Below, piece after piece: positions 1 through 11,492 of a stretch of 64,000 bases of DNA. A model generated the notes under the pieces. That model had not been told where the DNA came from. It worked only from the letters and a program-made list of their open reading frames with translations, and did no database searches. A program made the translations under genes and the position numbers. This DNA comes from Cherax quadricarinatus (taxonomy: Eukaryota > Arthropoda > Malacostraca > Decapoda > Parastacidae): positions 7,209,420-7,273,419 of the forward strand of contig NC_091391.1 of NCBI RefSeq assembly GCF_038502225.1, in the 5' to 3' direction. Each line of letters begins with the position of its first letter. Position 1 is the first letter of the stretch.

Positions 1-676
1 ATGAGGATAACAAAAAGATTAGGTGATGAAAGATTGGATATCAGATTGGAGGGAGAGAGTATGGAGGAGGTGAATGTATTCAGATATTTGGGAGTGGACG
101 TGTCAGCGGATGGGTCTATGAAAGATGAGGTGAATCATAGAATTGATGAGGGGAAAAGGGTGAGTGGTGCAGTTAGGAGTCTGTGGAGACAAAGAACTTT
201 GTCCTTGGAGGCAAAGAGGGGAATGTATGAGAGTATAGTTTTACCAACGCTCTTATATGGGTGTGAAGCATGGGTGATGAATGTTGCAGCGAGGAGAAGG
301 CTGGAGGCAGTGGAGATGTCATGTCTGAGGGCAATGTGTGGTGTGAATATAATGCAGAGAATTCGTAGTTTGGAAGTTAGGAGGAGGTGCGGGATTACCA
401 AAACTGTTGTCCAGAGGGCTGAGGAAGGGTTGTTGAGGTGGTTCGGACATGTAGAGAGAATGGAGCGAAACAGAATAACTTCAAGAGTGTATCAGTCTGT
501 AGTGGAAGGAAGGCGGGGTAGGGGTCGGCCTAGGAAAGGTTGGAGGGAGGGGGTAAAGGAGGTTTTGTGTGTGAGGGGCTTGGACTTCCAGCAGGCTTGC
601 GTGAGCGTGTTTGATAGGAGTGAATGGAGACAAATGGTTTTTAATACTTGACGTGCTGTTGGAGTGTGAGCAAAAG
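1..676 (+). mobile_element. RTE-like LINE fragment, C-terminal part of ORF
   Basis: The frame is open from the window edge to the TGA at 649-651. It encodes the C-terminal part of the same LINE protein seen intact at 23383-26289 ([18 protein letters not shown]..., [19 protein letters not shown]). Only about 25 bases of 3' UTR follow before unrelated microsatellite sequence. The usual tail with CACCCTGCCTTGGTGGG is missing, so the 3' end has been lost. The element continues beyond the left edge. Confidence 0.93.
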
Positions 677-739
677 GTAGTCATTTGGTGGGGTATCTGA
701 GCTTGGGATATTATTGGCAAGGTTTTGACCTATAGTGGA

Positions 740-1080
740 GAAGAAATCATTGAGTCTGCTAATAGTAATAGTAGTATTAGTAATAAGACTAATAGTAGTA
801 GTCGTAATAGTAGTAGTAGTGATAGCAGTAATAGTAGTAGTATTAGTAAAAATAGTAATAGCAGTAGTAGTAGTAATAGTAGCAGTAATAGTAATAGCAG
901 TAGTGGTAATAGTAATAGCAGTAATTAAAGTAATAGTAATAACAGCAGTAGTAATAAAGTAGTAATACTAATAGCAGTAACAGAAGTAATAGTAATAGCA
1001 ATAGTAATAACAGTAACAGCAGTATTAACAAAGTAATAGCAATAACAGCAACAGTATTAACATAATATCTTAACATAATA
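740..1080. repeat. (AGT/AAT)n trinucleotide microsatellite
   Basis: About 340 bases of AGT, AAT and AGC triplets, readable as homopolymeric Ser/Asn or Val/Ile in several frames on both strands. These readings are artefacts of the repeat, not genes. Confidence 0.95.
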
Positions 1081-1320
1081 TATTAACACAATATCTTAAC
1101 ATAATATATTAACACAATATCTTAACATAATATATTAACACAGTATCTTAACATATTAACATAACATTTTATCACAGTGGTCCCTGGTAAGATGCAAAAA
1201 AAATAATAGCAACAGTTTTAACATAATATATTAACACAATATCTTAACATAATATATTAACACAATATCTTAACATATTAACATAATAAATAAACATAAT
1301 ATATTATCACAATGGTCCCT
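1060..1320. repeat. AT-rich 26-bp tandem repeat with higher-order duplication
   Basis: Units of TAACATAATATATTAACACA plus AATATCT-like sequence repeat with period 26. A larger block ending in GTGGTCCCTGGTAAGATG occurs twice (near 1177-1195 and 1312-1330), showing a higher-order duplication. Confidence 0.85.
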
Positions 1321-1343
1321 GGTAAGATGTAAACAAAGTCATC

Positions 1344-1373
1344 ATGGTGGACGCTGATCCAGCTCCATCTCCG
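1344..1373 (+). CDS. Candidate upstream first coding exon (speculative)
   Basis: An ATG in fair context (ATCATGG) opens ten codons, MVDADPAPSP, in a short GC-richer island between AT-rich repeats. A GTATTT that could act as a donor follows at 1374. Its phase 0 end would join the phase 0 acceptor at 14938. There is no homology support, the donor is weak, and the intron would contain the whole BEL element and the minisatellite. Confidence 0.15.
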
Positions 1374-1700
1374 GTATTTTTCACTTTCCTTCACTAACAT
1401 AATAACTTCTAACTATTACCACATATATCACTAGTTAGTTATTACTAGCGCTAGTTATCACCTCAGATAGACTAGTTATCACCTCAGATAGACTAGTTAT
1501 CACCCTAAATAAGAGGTTTTAGTGATGGTTGTTGCTGATGGAAATGGTCGGGATGGTAAGTCTGGTTGTTGTTATATTTAGGGGGAAGCGCTAAAACTGT
1601 GGGGGTCACACTGCTTGGGGAAAAGTGGGAGGGAATCGGGTTTGATCCTAGGAAGGGGAAGTGTGTGTTTAATGTGACGTTGATGGAGTTTGAGGGGTTT
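1374..1700. other. Intergenic or intronic sequence with short direct repeats
   Basis: Contains ACTAGTTATCACC repeated around 1430-1505, then 1505-1700 with no recognisable feature. No supported gene. Confidence 0.5.
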
Positions 1701-1704
1701 AATA

Positions 1705-2156
1705 TTGTTGGAGCCCGGTCCTGGACTAGGCTTGTCTGGTCCACCAGGTTGTTACTGGTGGTCCTGGACTAGGTTTTTCTGGTCCACCAGGTTGTTACTG
1801 GTGGTCCTGGACTAGGCTTGTCTGGTCCACCAGGTTGTTACTGGTGGTCCTGGACTAGGCTTGTCTGGTCCACCAGGTTGTTACTGGTGGTCCTGGACTA
1901 GGCTTGTCTGGTCCACCAGGTTGTTACTGGTGGTCCTGGACTAGGTTTTTCTGGTCCACCAGGTTGTTACTGGTGGTCCTGGACTAGGCTTGTCTGGTCC
2001 ACCAGGTTGTTACTGGTGGTCCTGGACTAGGTTTTTCTGGTCCACCAGGTTGTTACTGGTGGTCCTGGACTAGGTTTTTCTGGTCCACCAGGTTGTTACT
2101 GGTGGTCCTGGACTAGGCTTTTCTGGTCCACCAGGTTGTTACTGGTGGTCCTGGAC
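1705..2156. repeat. 43-bp minisatellite, left part
   Basis: About ten copies of a 43-bp unit that includes GTCCTGGACTAGG and GGTCCACCAGGTTGTTACTG; successive GTCC starts at 1761, 1804 and 1847. The array is cut by the BEL/Pao element at 2157 and resumes at 10520. Confidence 0.95.
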
Positions 2157-3412
2157 TGTTGAGAAATGGCATTACCAGCTAAGTTTAAATATAGGGAAAC
2201 TTAACTTAGAAAGACAGCTCATCGCCTGCACAGCCGCCCCTGCAGACGAGGTCTTGAGATGCTGTCGAAGGCACTCCTCAACGGGCTGAAATGAGTTATA
2301 ATTTGTAAACAATTAATTACCCCTAGGGGGTGTTATACAGTGGACCCCCGGTTAATGATATTTTTTCACCCCAGAAGTATGTTCAGGTGCCAGTACTGAC
2401 CGAATTTGTTCCCATAAGGAATATTGTGAAGTAGATTAGTCCATTTCAGACCCCCAAACATACACGTACAAACGCACTTACATAAATACACTTACATAAT
2501 TGGTCGCATTCGGAGGTGATCGTTATGCGGGGGTCCACTGTATCAGCATATTTCATTCACTGTTTGCTGACAAACTTACTTGTGTGGACTCAAAAGTCCG
2601 CCCCTTACTGCAGACTATAGGTTGATTACAAACTCCTTGCGACTCAAGAACTGCGCAGTCCCCCGTACTACAAGAAATTCGTAACCTACCTTGCTCTTGT
2701 AGCGTGAGCTATGGTGTTCTTCACACCTTCGACAGATATCGGTGACTTGATAGAAGCTGAAGTGTCCTTGGATGTCCACGTCTTCCATAGTCTAGGAAAA
2801 TGCACACTGGTACACTATGTTCCACAAGATTTGTCTTTATTGTTCACAATCTTATCACTAAGGAAGCTGATCACACTTCTCTTAAGTGTTTATTGTGTTT
2901 TATGAGACACTTTGTTCACACTAACGCACAGATCGTTCTTTGTTGGTTATCCTGGCATCAGTGTCACTCTCAGTAGAGTCAAAAGTAATCTGAAGACGCC
3001 ACAACGCCCCACGCCATCACTGCCCCCAGCACAAAGGAAAAGCTGACCTAGTACTTTTGCTTCCTTGCCACTTCCTCCATGAGACAAAGCAGAATGTTTA
3101 AATCTTGCTGTCTTAAGCATAGACAACAATGTCCAATATCTTTACCATGGTAATAAAGTGGGAGCAGGATTTTCCTTAATTGTCCTGCTAAGGTAAGAGA
3201 TGTACTGTCTATTATTAAAATACACTCTGCAACACTGGACTGCAAGGAGCGGCGGTCGCTTGACCACGTCGCATACTCGTACTGCATCTGCGATCAATTA
3301 CTCGCCGTAGAAGTAAACAAGATATTTGCCCCTTCTGAGAGGGCTGGGCCCCTCAGGGCTGAAAGGGGCTGAAGGGGGCTGATACCCCCCTCCTGGAGAA
3401 AATTTCTCCACA
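2157..3412 (-). repeat. BEL/Pao 3' LTR, with MITE insertion
   Basis: 1256 bp in total, about 1051 bp after subtracting the MITE and one TA. It is the second copy of the LTR and its left end abuts the 43-bp minisatellite. Short ORFs inside it are also present in the other LTR and are not supported as genes. Confidence 0.95.
2338..2540. mobile_element. 203-bp mariner-like MITE
   Basis: Inverted ends CAGTGGACCCCCGG and GCGGGGGTCCACTG are flanked by TA on both sides (2336-2337 and 2541-2542). Sister copies of exactly 203 bp lie at 34092-34294 and 47354-47556. The other LTR shows the site with a single TA and no element. Confidence 0.96.
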
Positions 3413-3578
3413 CTGGGGGGCGGCGGAGGTTCGCTGCAGGTGAACTATTCATCACTTAACATTAATTTGATTTTCTCACTCGCCACCACTGTTGCTTGTC
3501 TTTTCTGAACAGCTTTAGTCTGTGTGGTTTCTGGAGAATCACTAATTTTGTTTTCAACATTGTGTAATTCTAACGGCT

Positions 3579-4817
3579 CTAGTTTATTGTCTGCTTATTC
3601 ATTACACCTTTGCTTAAAACATCAACTGTCCTGATGATTCCATTTGCATCAGGATATATGGTCACAATTTTTCCAAGTGGCCATTGGGACCTCGGACCAT
3701 CATTGTCGATAATCACTATGTCACCAGGTCTTAAGGACTTATGATTTTCAGGAACACCAGCTCCATAGAAGTGTTCTCTCAACGAGGTGAGATAGTCTTC
3801 TCGCCAAATTTTCTCCCAACGTTCAATCACTTTATTAAGGTGTTTGAATTTACGTCTGAGTTGCTCAGGTTCGAAATAAGTAGGATCCTCTATGATTTCT
3901 TTATCATTCATGGGAGGAACAGGTTCGAGCCTTCTGCCATGGAGTAAATGAGATGGACTTAACACTTCTAAATTGTCCAGATCATCGGTAACATAAGTTA
4001 GAGGTCTGTTGTTGACTCTATTTTCTATTTCAGTTACAATTGTACGGAATTCTTCTAAATCGATTCTTTGACGATGAAGAGTCTTCCTTAAACAACGTTT
4101 TACAATGCCGATCATTCTTTCATAAAATCCGCCGTGCCATGGAGATTTAGGAGGAATGTATCTCCAACAACAACTGCGTTGAATCAGCATCTGTTGTACT
4201 TCTGGTTGATCAAAGATCTTGCTTATATAAGCAGCACCAGCAACAAAGTTCGTTGCATTATCTGAAATCATCAGTCTGGGACATCCCCTTCTGGCTGCAA
4301 ATCTTCTGAATAATTTGATAAAGGTTTCAGCAGACATGTCAGTGGCTACTTCTAGATGTACTGCTCTAGTTGTAGCACAAGTGAACAAACAGATGTACAC
4401 CTTTATGGGAACTTGGTCAACTGTTTTGGTTAAAATTATTGGTCCAGTGTAATCTACACCTGTCACCTCAAATGGAGTGATATGACAAACTCTTTCAGAG
4501 GGATATGGAGGTGGACCTGGATACTGACATACTCGTATATCGTAGTGACGACAAGTAATACAGTCCTTTATTTGTTTTTTCACACTTTGTCGACCTTGAG
4601 GTATCCAGTAGGATTGTCGTATATGACAAAGTGTGTCAGCTACCCCACCATGTAACACGTTACTGTGGGCATTTTGCACAATCAGTTTTGTTAGCCAATG
4701 ATTCTTGGGGATCAATATTGGATGTATGGCTTCTTTAGGTAGTGAAGAATTATGAATTCTTCCTCGACATCTTATAATCTTTTCTGAGTCGAGATAAAGT
4801 CCTAAAGAATTAATCAT
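3579..4817 (-). pseudogene. BEL/Pao integrase with H2C2 zinc finger and DUF5641 tail
   Basis: 412 codons. HSNVLHGG...CITCRH is the H2C2 zinc-binding region. The catalytic DDE residues sit in VTGVDYTGP, MISDNATNF and SPWHGGFYERM. RVNNRPLTYV and the C-terminal RPGDIVIIDNDGPRSQWPLG (DUF5641-like) complete the domain. This segment has no internal stop, but it is separated from the upstream frame by the stop at 4824. Confidence 0.95.
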
Positions 4818-4823
4818 GACAGG

Positions 4824-5201
4824 TTACTTTGGGGATTTATCTTGTGTTTCAAGAAATTTATATTCTGAAGAGAAAACATCTTTCTGTATTAGTTTCACCC
4901 AGTATTTAATGGGTTCAAGATATTCATAATCAGGTTTTATTCCTTTAATGAATTTAAAGACAAGAGCTGTAACTCTTAAGAGTTTACCCAAAGATGAGTA
5001 TTTAGATCCATTCAAGCAGACTGTTTCTTCTGGCATAATGTGAGCTTTTTGCAGAGGCCAGTTATTTTCATTAGAGAGCCAGTTCGGTCCGTGGAGCCAT
5101 AATTTATTATCCACAAATTTCTTGAGTGGGACACCACGTGACAACATGTCAGCTGGATTCTCTTGGGTAGAGACGTGGAGAAAGAGATAATCTCTCTGCA
5201 T
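4824..5201 (-). pseudogene. BEL/Pao linker between RNase H and integrase
   Basis: Begins in the shifted frame with LFLHVSTQENPADMLSRG, the conserved NPAD..SRG motif of BEL/Pao, and continues to a TAA at 4824-4826. The integrase segment resumes in the same frame two codons later. Confidence 0.9.
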
Positions 5202-5616
5202 CTCTTATTTCTGCTACTCTGTTCTGTACATAGACCAACTTACTCTTATTATTTCTTAACCACTGGAGAACTGCTTCATTATCACTCCAGATCACGTTTT
5301 TTTCAATAGTGAGATGATCAAGTACTTTGTTGAGATAGACAACTAATTTTGTACCTACATAGAGTGCTGTCAGCTCCAATTGTGGTACTGTTCTGACCTT
5401 CAAGGGTGCTACCCTGGCCTTTGAAGTAATTAGTGTACTTCCTTTAGCATTACTCATGTAAGCTACAGCACCATAACCTCTGGTTGACGCATCACAGAAC
5501 ACATGTAATGTGTACTTGTTTCCCTCTTGACCTATTTGTCTGGGAAATTTAATTTGATGAAGTTGTTTAAACTCCCTGGATATTTCATCCCATGCTTGAC
5601 TCATTTCTAGAGGCAA
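5149..5616 (-). pseudogene. BEL/Pao RNase H-like region (peptidase A17/RNH annotation family)
   Basis: LHVFCDASTRGYGAVAYM, APLKVRTVPQLEL and VIWSDNEAVLQWL are the RNase H-like signatures found after RT in BEL/Pao. It is in the same frame as the RT segment above. It ends at a frameshift near 5190-5197, within the same AGAGAGATTAT sequence that hosts the first frameshift. Confidence 0.92.
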
Positions 5617-5640
5617 GTTCTCATCCCATCCAATTTTGAG

Positions 5641-6171
5641 CTACCATGCATCTTGCATAAGTATTTTACCCTTTATGGTAATTGGTGAGACGAGTCCTAG
5701 AGGATCAAAACATTGTGATACCTCTGAGAGTAAACTACGTTTAGTGAGTGTACTGCATGATTTATTGTTTATCCTTTTGAGACTCAAAGTATCTTCCTGT
5801 GTGTTCCAATTAAGTCCCAGCATATTGTTGCAATCAGGAATTTCAGCTTCAGGGAAATCTTCTTTGAGAAGTTCCCTTAATTGCTTTGAATTTGTATTCC
5901 ACATCCTTAGAGGCATATTTGCTTCTTTCATCTCCTTGTTAGCTTCTCTGTATAAGGATTTCAAATCCTCCTCTTTATTCACAGTACCTTGAAGATTGTC
6001 CACATAGAAACTTTTCTTTAAGATTTCTTTGAAGGGACTTTCTGATTTCTTCAAATGTGTATTTAGAGTAGCTTCTAGTAAGAATGGAGAGGATGTTGCA
6101 CCAAATAATACTGATTTGAAACGATAAGTTTTCGCAGGACTTTGAGGATCATGTGGATTTTCAGGCCACAA
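5641..6171 (-). pseudogene. BEL/Pao reverse transcriptase, continuation
   Basis: Continues RT after the frameshift, with FKSVLFGATSSPFLLEATL and then FYVDNLQG, where BEL elements have the YVDD catalytic box; this copy has YVDN. It ends at a TAG in frame with the next segment, so the break at 5641-5643 is a single nonsense codon. Confidence 0.93.
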
Positions 6172-8665
6172 GAATCGAGTATAATCTCTCTATTTCTTGT
6201 AGTCCTACTCTTAAAAAAGCTTTGGAAATATCAGCCGTGTAGGCATATGGGTTTGTGCGAAATTTCATAAGCACGTCTCCAAGCTTCTCAGTTAGTGAGG
6301 GTCCGGTCATCAGACAGTCATTAAGACTTGCTACATCTTTATTTGCACGTGCGCTGCAATTATATACAACACGTAGTGGAATATTTTCAGAATCTTTTCT
6401 GACTCCATGATGCGGGAGATAATGAGCGTCTGTCTTCAACTTATCTTCGACTATTTCCTCAGTGAATTTATTGTCCAACTGTTCTTGTATGATATTATCA
6501 TAGACAGTCAGTAGCTCTGGATTCTTCCTGAGCTCATGTATTTGTGCTTTCATTTGTCCGAAAGCCATGCGATAATTGCTAGGCAGATGTGGTGGATTTA
6601 ATTTCCATGGTAACCTAACCCAATACTGTCCATCTTTATATTTGACAGTGTCCAAATATTGGTTATAAGTCTGAGACTCTTGTGGGCTTGGTTTATTTAC
6701 ATCAATACCTATCGCATCTAAATCCCACAACTTATCAACTGGTTCATTCATTTCTTCCAGTAATGATAATTTTTGCTGTGGTACATGATCAGCGGTTATT
6801 CTCGTAACTAGTACATTTTCCACTGAATCAATATCAGCTTCTTTCCCACTTTGAGAGGGAATGGGACCACATATCATGTGGCCTCCTGCTGTTTTCAGCA
6901 AGTGAACATCATGTTTACTTTCTATATTTTGCACAAAACAGTGATAATAATCACTTCCAATGATTAAATCAATTGGACTAATAGTGTCCGTCTGTATGTC
7001 AGGACTGGCTAACTTGACCTTAGCTGCTTTCAGTGCTGCAACTGTTTCTTTTAATCCCTGGATCTGCACAGACTTAGGCAAATCATCTACTACCACAGCT
7101 TCTACTGTCTTTTTCCTGTTTCCTAGACCAACAGTGATTCTGGCTAGGTCATATGTCTGTTTACCAGAATTGTGGAAAAAACCAGCTATATCTAACTGTA
7201 TTTTGGCATAGGGTTGTTTATTCAGTTTCTGCAACACTGTTCTTCTTATGAAGGACCTTTGTGAGCCTTGATCAACTAGTGTTAGCACATTGGTTTTGTG
7301 TAATTTATTAGATAACTCAACTCGAGCTATCGGGAGAGCAGTTGCTTTAAACTTATCTCTCACATTTAATGCTGTTGCTTGTTGACTTCCTGTGGAAGTC
7401 TTCTGCTGTTCAGCAAAAGTTTTTGGGCATAATGCTGTATGATGCATACCCTTGCATTTAAAACACTTCTTCAGTGAGCATTTACCTCCCTTGTGTTTAC
7501 CTAAACACTTGATGCACCTTTTCAGCTGATGAACACGTTGTTTACGTGCCTCCATTGATGTGTATTGACTACAATACTGTGCCCAATGTGTTCCATCACA
7601 AAGTACACATTTTGGAGTACGTTTATGTGTGACAGTCTGTTTACTGTCTGTTGTATTCACAGTTTGATAAGTGCCTATATGGGATTTCCCATTCTGTGGT
7701 TTAGTGGGAGTAGGTATACTCTTTTTATACTGAGTTGAAGGTTTATTATCCACTGGATTTGTGGATTTTTCATCTTGTCTCTTTGCTTGCATGCATGAAA
7801 CTATCGTTTGTAAACCATTGCTAATTTCCTCACAAGTGAAATAGCGTTTATTGAACATAATATTTAATCGTTCAGTAGTTTGTGGTGACAACTTATCTTG
7901 TACAATACCACTGATAAACCAATCACATTGTCTTAGGTCATATTTAGCACCTAGAGATCTGAGACTATTGTCTAATGTGATTCTAAATGCCTGTAAGTCT
8001 GAAAAACAATGTTTGGGTGGCTTCAAGCTTGATATTAAGACTGCATGTCTAACTCTGGCCTTGTCAGCATCAAAGTAATTGTCTGCTAAGAGACGTAAGG
8101 CTATTTGATAATTGCCTTTAACCACCGGAAATGACTTAATCAGTTCATAGGATTCTCCCTTCACAAGACATTTAAGGTAATTGAACTTAGCAATCTCATG
8201 TATGTCAGTTCGTGAATTTACTATGGATTGAAAACCACTAATGAATTCTTCGTAATTATGACCTTGGAAAATAGGTAATGACAAGGTAGGTAAACTTGGT
8301 AATGGGACACTTGTTGTTGTTACAGGTGTAACAGGTGTTTGACCACTAGTTACAGTAGGTCTCTGTAACAGAGTTTTGCGGCAGATAGCCTGTACTCCTG
8401 TCCACCTTAATTGTTGATTACTAAAAGTATCCAAAACATTTTTAATTTCATCCTCAGATGGATCTGATTCAAGAAATTTCTTTTCATAATGTGTATAGTC
8501 TGAATTAATTATTTCCAGACGTTGTGTAAGTAATTCAAATTTGACATCAAGATCATCAAAATCTATGTTTGTATCTTGAGTTAATCCTATACAGACTAAA
8601 ATTAGATTTTCTAATTGTGTAATCTTAGTCTGTAAAGACTGAAACTGAGTTTTCAAACAAGCCAT
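6161..8665 (-). pseudogene. BEL/Pao gag-protease-RT (N-terminal part of polyprotein)
   Basis: 834 codons from ATG at 8665. Residues 129-290 resemble the DUF1759 gag domain (LPTLSLPIFQGHNYEEF). Residues 353-413 are a Cys/His-rich zinc knuckle region. LVDQGSQRSFI near residue 465 is the aspartic protease active-site motif of the DUF1758 family. RVVYNCSA and ADISKAFL near the end are the start of the BEL-type reverse transcriptase. The frame then breaks near 6180 in a GA dinucleotide run, and RT continues in another frame. Confidence 0.93.
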
Positions 8666-9465
8666 TTTAATGGTATACTGAAAATTCTAGCACCACACTT
8701 AGAGTGTTTAAAAACACTGTACTGCTATAAACAGCTGAGTTTTTGTTATGCTTAAGTCAGCAATAATCGAGTCAGTCACTACTGACCCACTAAGCTTAAC
8801 CTCAGGGTCAATGACCATGAAGGGTACAGAGTACGTGTGGCTGGTGTTTATGGCTTGAATTTGCTGTGTCAGCCTGACCACGATGATTAATCGTAAATAA
8901 CGATGTTATACACTTCATTCACTATACACTATAAATGTCATTGTATAACTGTAAATCACACGTGAATATTACTTACACATATATAAATGTCACTGTTAAT
9001 TTGTATTTGAAAGCTTACACCTTATATATAAGTTCCTTTAATATAACAGGTAGATCTATAAGAAACAAACTTTAACACAATTTTGTCTCTTAATTTCTGT
9101 TTATAACATAAACACTATGTGTATATACACTCAGCAAACCGAACATCAGTTGGGTTGTTGTTGTCTTAGTCAGCGCTTCTTCGAGCTTGGAGCAGTGGAT
9201 GCCGGGTGCCATCCCCCATTTTCTTGTTGGGTGAGTCACCCAGCTCCCGTTTTCTTTGGGTGAATGCTGGGTGAGTGCCCATTTTCTTTTGGCTGCCCAT
9301 TCTCTGTGATTGAGTCTGGAGGGATTCATTTATACTGATTTAAATTGTAAAACACTAGTTTTACAGCTTTTTTCGAAGGACCTTGGCTCGTAGGTTATTT
9401 GTACACTGTAGTACAACATATTTGGACCACAGTGTGGCCTTTATCTGGTTCGAGCACGACCAAAA
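8666..9465 (-). other. BEL/Pao untranslated leader
   Basis: Between the 5' LTR and the gag ATG. It has short direct repeats around 9210-9300 (GGGTGAGTC/GGGTGAATGC-like) and a 79-codon ORF that matches nothing I know. The TGG-initial primer-site candidate is next to the LTR at about 9460. Confidence 0.6.
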
Positions 9466-10519
9466 TGTTGAGAAATGGCATTACCAGCTAAGTTTAAATA
9501 TAAGGAAACTTAACTTAGAAAGACAGCTCATCGCCTGCACAGCCGCCCCTGCAGACGAGGTCTTGAGATGCTGTCGAAGGCACTCCTCAATGGGCTGAAA
9601 TGAGTTATAATTTGTAAACAATGAATTACCCCTAGGGGGTGTTATATCAGCATATTTCATTCACTGTTTGCTGACAAACTTACTTGTGTGGACTCAAAAG
9701 TCCGCCCCTTTCTGCAGACTATAGGTTGATTACAAACTCCTTGCGACTCAAGAACTGTGCAGTCCCCCGTACTACAAGAAATTCGTAACCTACCTTGCTC
9801 TTGTAGCGTGAGCTATGGTGTTCTTCACACCTTCGACAGATATCGGTGACTTGATAGAAGCTGAAGTGTCCTTGGATGTCCACGTCTTCCATAGTCTAGG
9901 AAAACGCACACTGGTACACTATGTTCCACAAGATTTGTCTTTATTGTTCACAATCTTATCACTAAGGAAGCTGATCACACTTCTCTTAAGTGTTTATTGT
10001 GTTTTATGAGACACTTTGTTCACACTAACGCACAGATCGTTCTTTGTTGGTTATCCTGGCATCAGTGTCACTCTCAGTAGAGTCAAAAGTAATCTGAAGA
10101 CGCCACAACGCCCCACGCCGTCACTGCCCCCAGCACAAAGGAAAAGCTGACCTAGTACTTTTGCTTCCTTGCCACTTCCTCCATGAGACAAAGCAGAATG
10201 TTTAAATCTTGCTGTCTTAAGCATAGACAACAATGTCCACTATCTTTACTATGGTAATAAAGTGGGAGCAGGATTTTCCTTAATTGTCCTGCTAAGGTAA
10301 GAGATGTACTGTCTATTATTATTAAAATACACTCTGCAACACTTGACTGCAAGGAGCGGCGGTCGCTTGACCACGTCGCATACTCGTACTGCATCTGCGA
10401 TCAATTACTCGCTGTAGAAGTAAACAAGATATTTGCCCCTTCTGAGAGGGCTGGGCCCCTCAGGGCTGAAAGGGGCTGAAGGGGGCTGATACCCCCCTCC
10501 TGGAGAAAATTTCTCCACA
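9466..10519 (-). repeat. BEL/Pao 5' LTR (relative to coding strand)
   Basis: 1054-bp terminal repeat with TG...CA ends, matching 2157-3412. It lacks the MITE present in the other LTR, so it preserves the empty site (GTTATATCAG near 9643-9652). Confidence 0.95.
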
Positions 10520-10602
10520 TGGACCAGTTTTGTCTTGTCCACCAGGTTGTTACTGGTGGTCCTGGACCAGGCTTGTCTGGTCCACCAGGTTGTTACTGGT
10601 GG
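10520..10602. repeat. 43-bp minisatellite, right part
   Basis: Resumes the same unit (GGTCCACCAGGTTGTTACTG) right after the 5-bp target duplication. This shows that the BEL element split a single tandem array. Confidence 0.93.
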
Positions 10603-10734
10603 ACAATACTTTATAATCTTTACTAGTAAAATTATTCTTTAACATAAAAGATTATTTTTTAATTTACACAGAAACATAATAAAATAAAAGTATATTCTTT
10701 GGCATTAATATCACATCACACTAACAATGTAGTC

Positions 10735-11210
10735 ATGACCCTGTGTCACAAGACACTCCCTTTATCTAAGTCTCATGACACTCCTACTCTGTGTCATAAG
10801 ACACCCTTGTCTCTGTGTTACGATGCTCCTACTCTCCGTGTCACTCGACACACCTTCTCTCCATGTCACACGACACCCTGTTCTCTGCATCATAACACGC
10901 TTCCTGTGTCACTTGACACCCTGTTCTCTGTGTCCTAAGACACTACCTTTTGTACAGGGTTACATGACACCTTGTTAATGGCATATGATTTGTGTTACAC
11001 CCTTCACCTGTGTTATTACTGACAAACTCTCACATGACACCGTTAACACTACTTTGTGCCTTCACACGGCACTACCTCGACCGTGTCTTCACATAACACT
11101 ACCTCGACCGTGTCTTCACACGACACTAACTCGACCGTATCTTGACACGACACTAACTCGACCGTATCTTGACACGACACTAACTCGACCGTGTCTTCAC
11201 AACATCGTGG
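10735..11210. repeat. Degenerate CA-rich tandem repeats (roughly 27-30 bp)
   Basis: Repeated GTGTCACAAGACAC-like units around 10740-10960, then cleaner units containing CGACACTAACTCGACCGT around 11060-11200. Short ORFs here are repeat artefacts. Confidence 0.8.
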
Positions 11211-11269
11211 GATAATCAGCAGTAAACCAAGTAAAGCTGGTGCGTGTCAAGCAGTGGTGAACAGCAGAA

Positions 11270-11492
11270 GTGAACACACTGGTGAATACACTCTTTCTGA
11301 GGCCGTCAAGCTCAGTGAGCGATGGTGAACACTCAGTGGAGAACACTCTCTTTCTGACACTGAGGCCGTCAGGCTCAGTGAGCAATGGTGAACACACTGT
11401 GGAGAATACTCTCTTTCTGACACTGAGGCTGTCAGACTCAGTGAGCGATGGTGAACACACTGTAGAGAATACTCTCTTTCTGACACTGAGGC
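11270..11492. repeat. 63-bp tandem repeat, about 3.5 copies
   Basis: Unit contains CTCTTTCTGACACTGAGG and CAGTGAGCGATGGTGAACAC; ACTCTCTTTCTG starts at 11345 and 11408, a period of 63. The period is a multiple of three, which keeps frames open on both strands, but I see no gene signal. Confidence 0.9.

Larger units (their letters stand above)
2157..10519 (-). mobile_element. BEL/Pao LTR retrotransposon, complete but broken
   Basis: Two LTRs (2157-3412 and 9466-10519) start TGTTGAGAAA and end TTTCTCCACA on the + strand. They are flanked by the 5-bp duplication TGGAC (2152-2156 and 10520-10524). Between them, on the minus strand, run gag, protease, reverse transcriptase, RNase H-like and integrase in BEL/Pao order. 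Apart from a 203-bp MITE in the left LTR and one 3-bp indel, I count roughly a dozen LTR differences by eye in about 1050 bp (about 1 percent), so insertion is fairly recent. The coding frame has two frameshifts and two stops. A TGG-initial candidate primer site lies 4 bases inside the minus-strand 5' LTR, but I could not name the tRNA. I see no classical polypurine tract next to 3412. Confidence 0.96.

Noticed and set aside
2711..3287. Small ORFs (60-80 codons) present at both 2.7-3.3 kb and 9.8-10.4 kb
   Set aside because: They lie inside the BEL/Pao LTRs, which explains the duplication; no protein similarity recognised.
5641..6171. YVDN instead of YVDD as proof that the BEL RT is dead
   Set aside because: Variation at this box is known in some retroelement lineages; the frameshifts and stops are better evidence.
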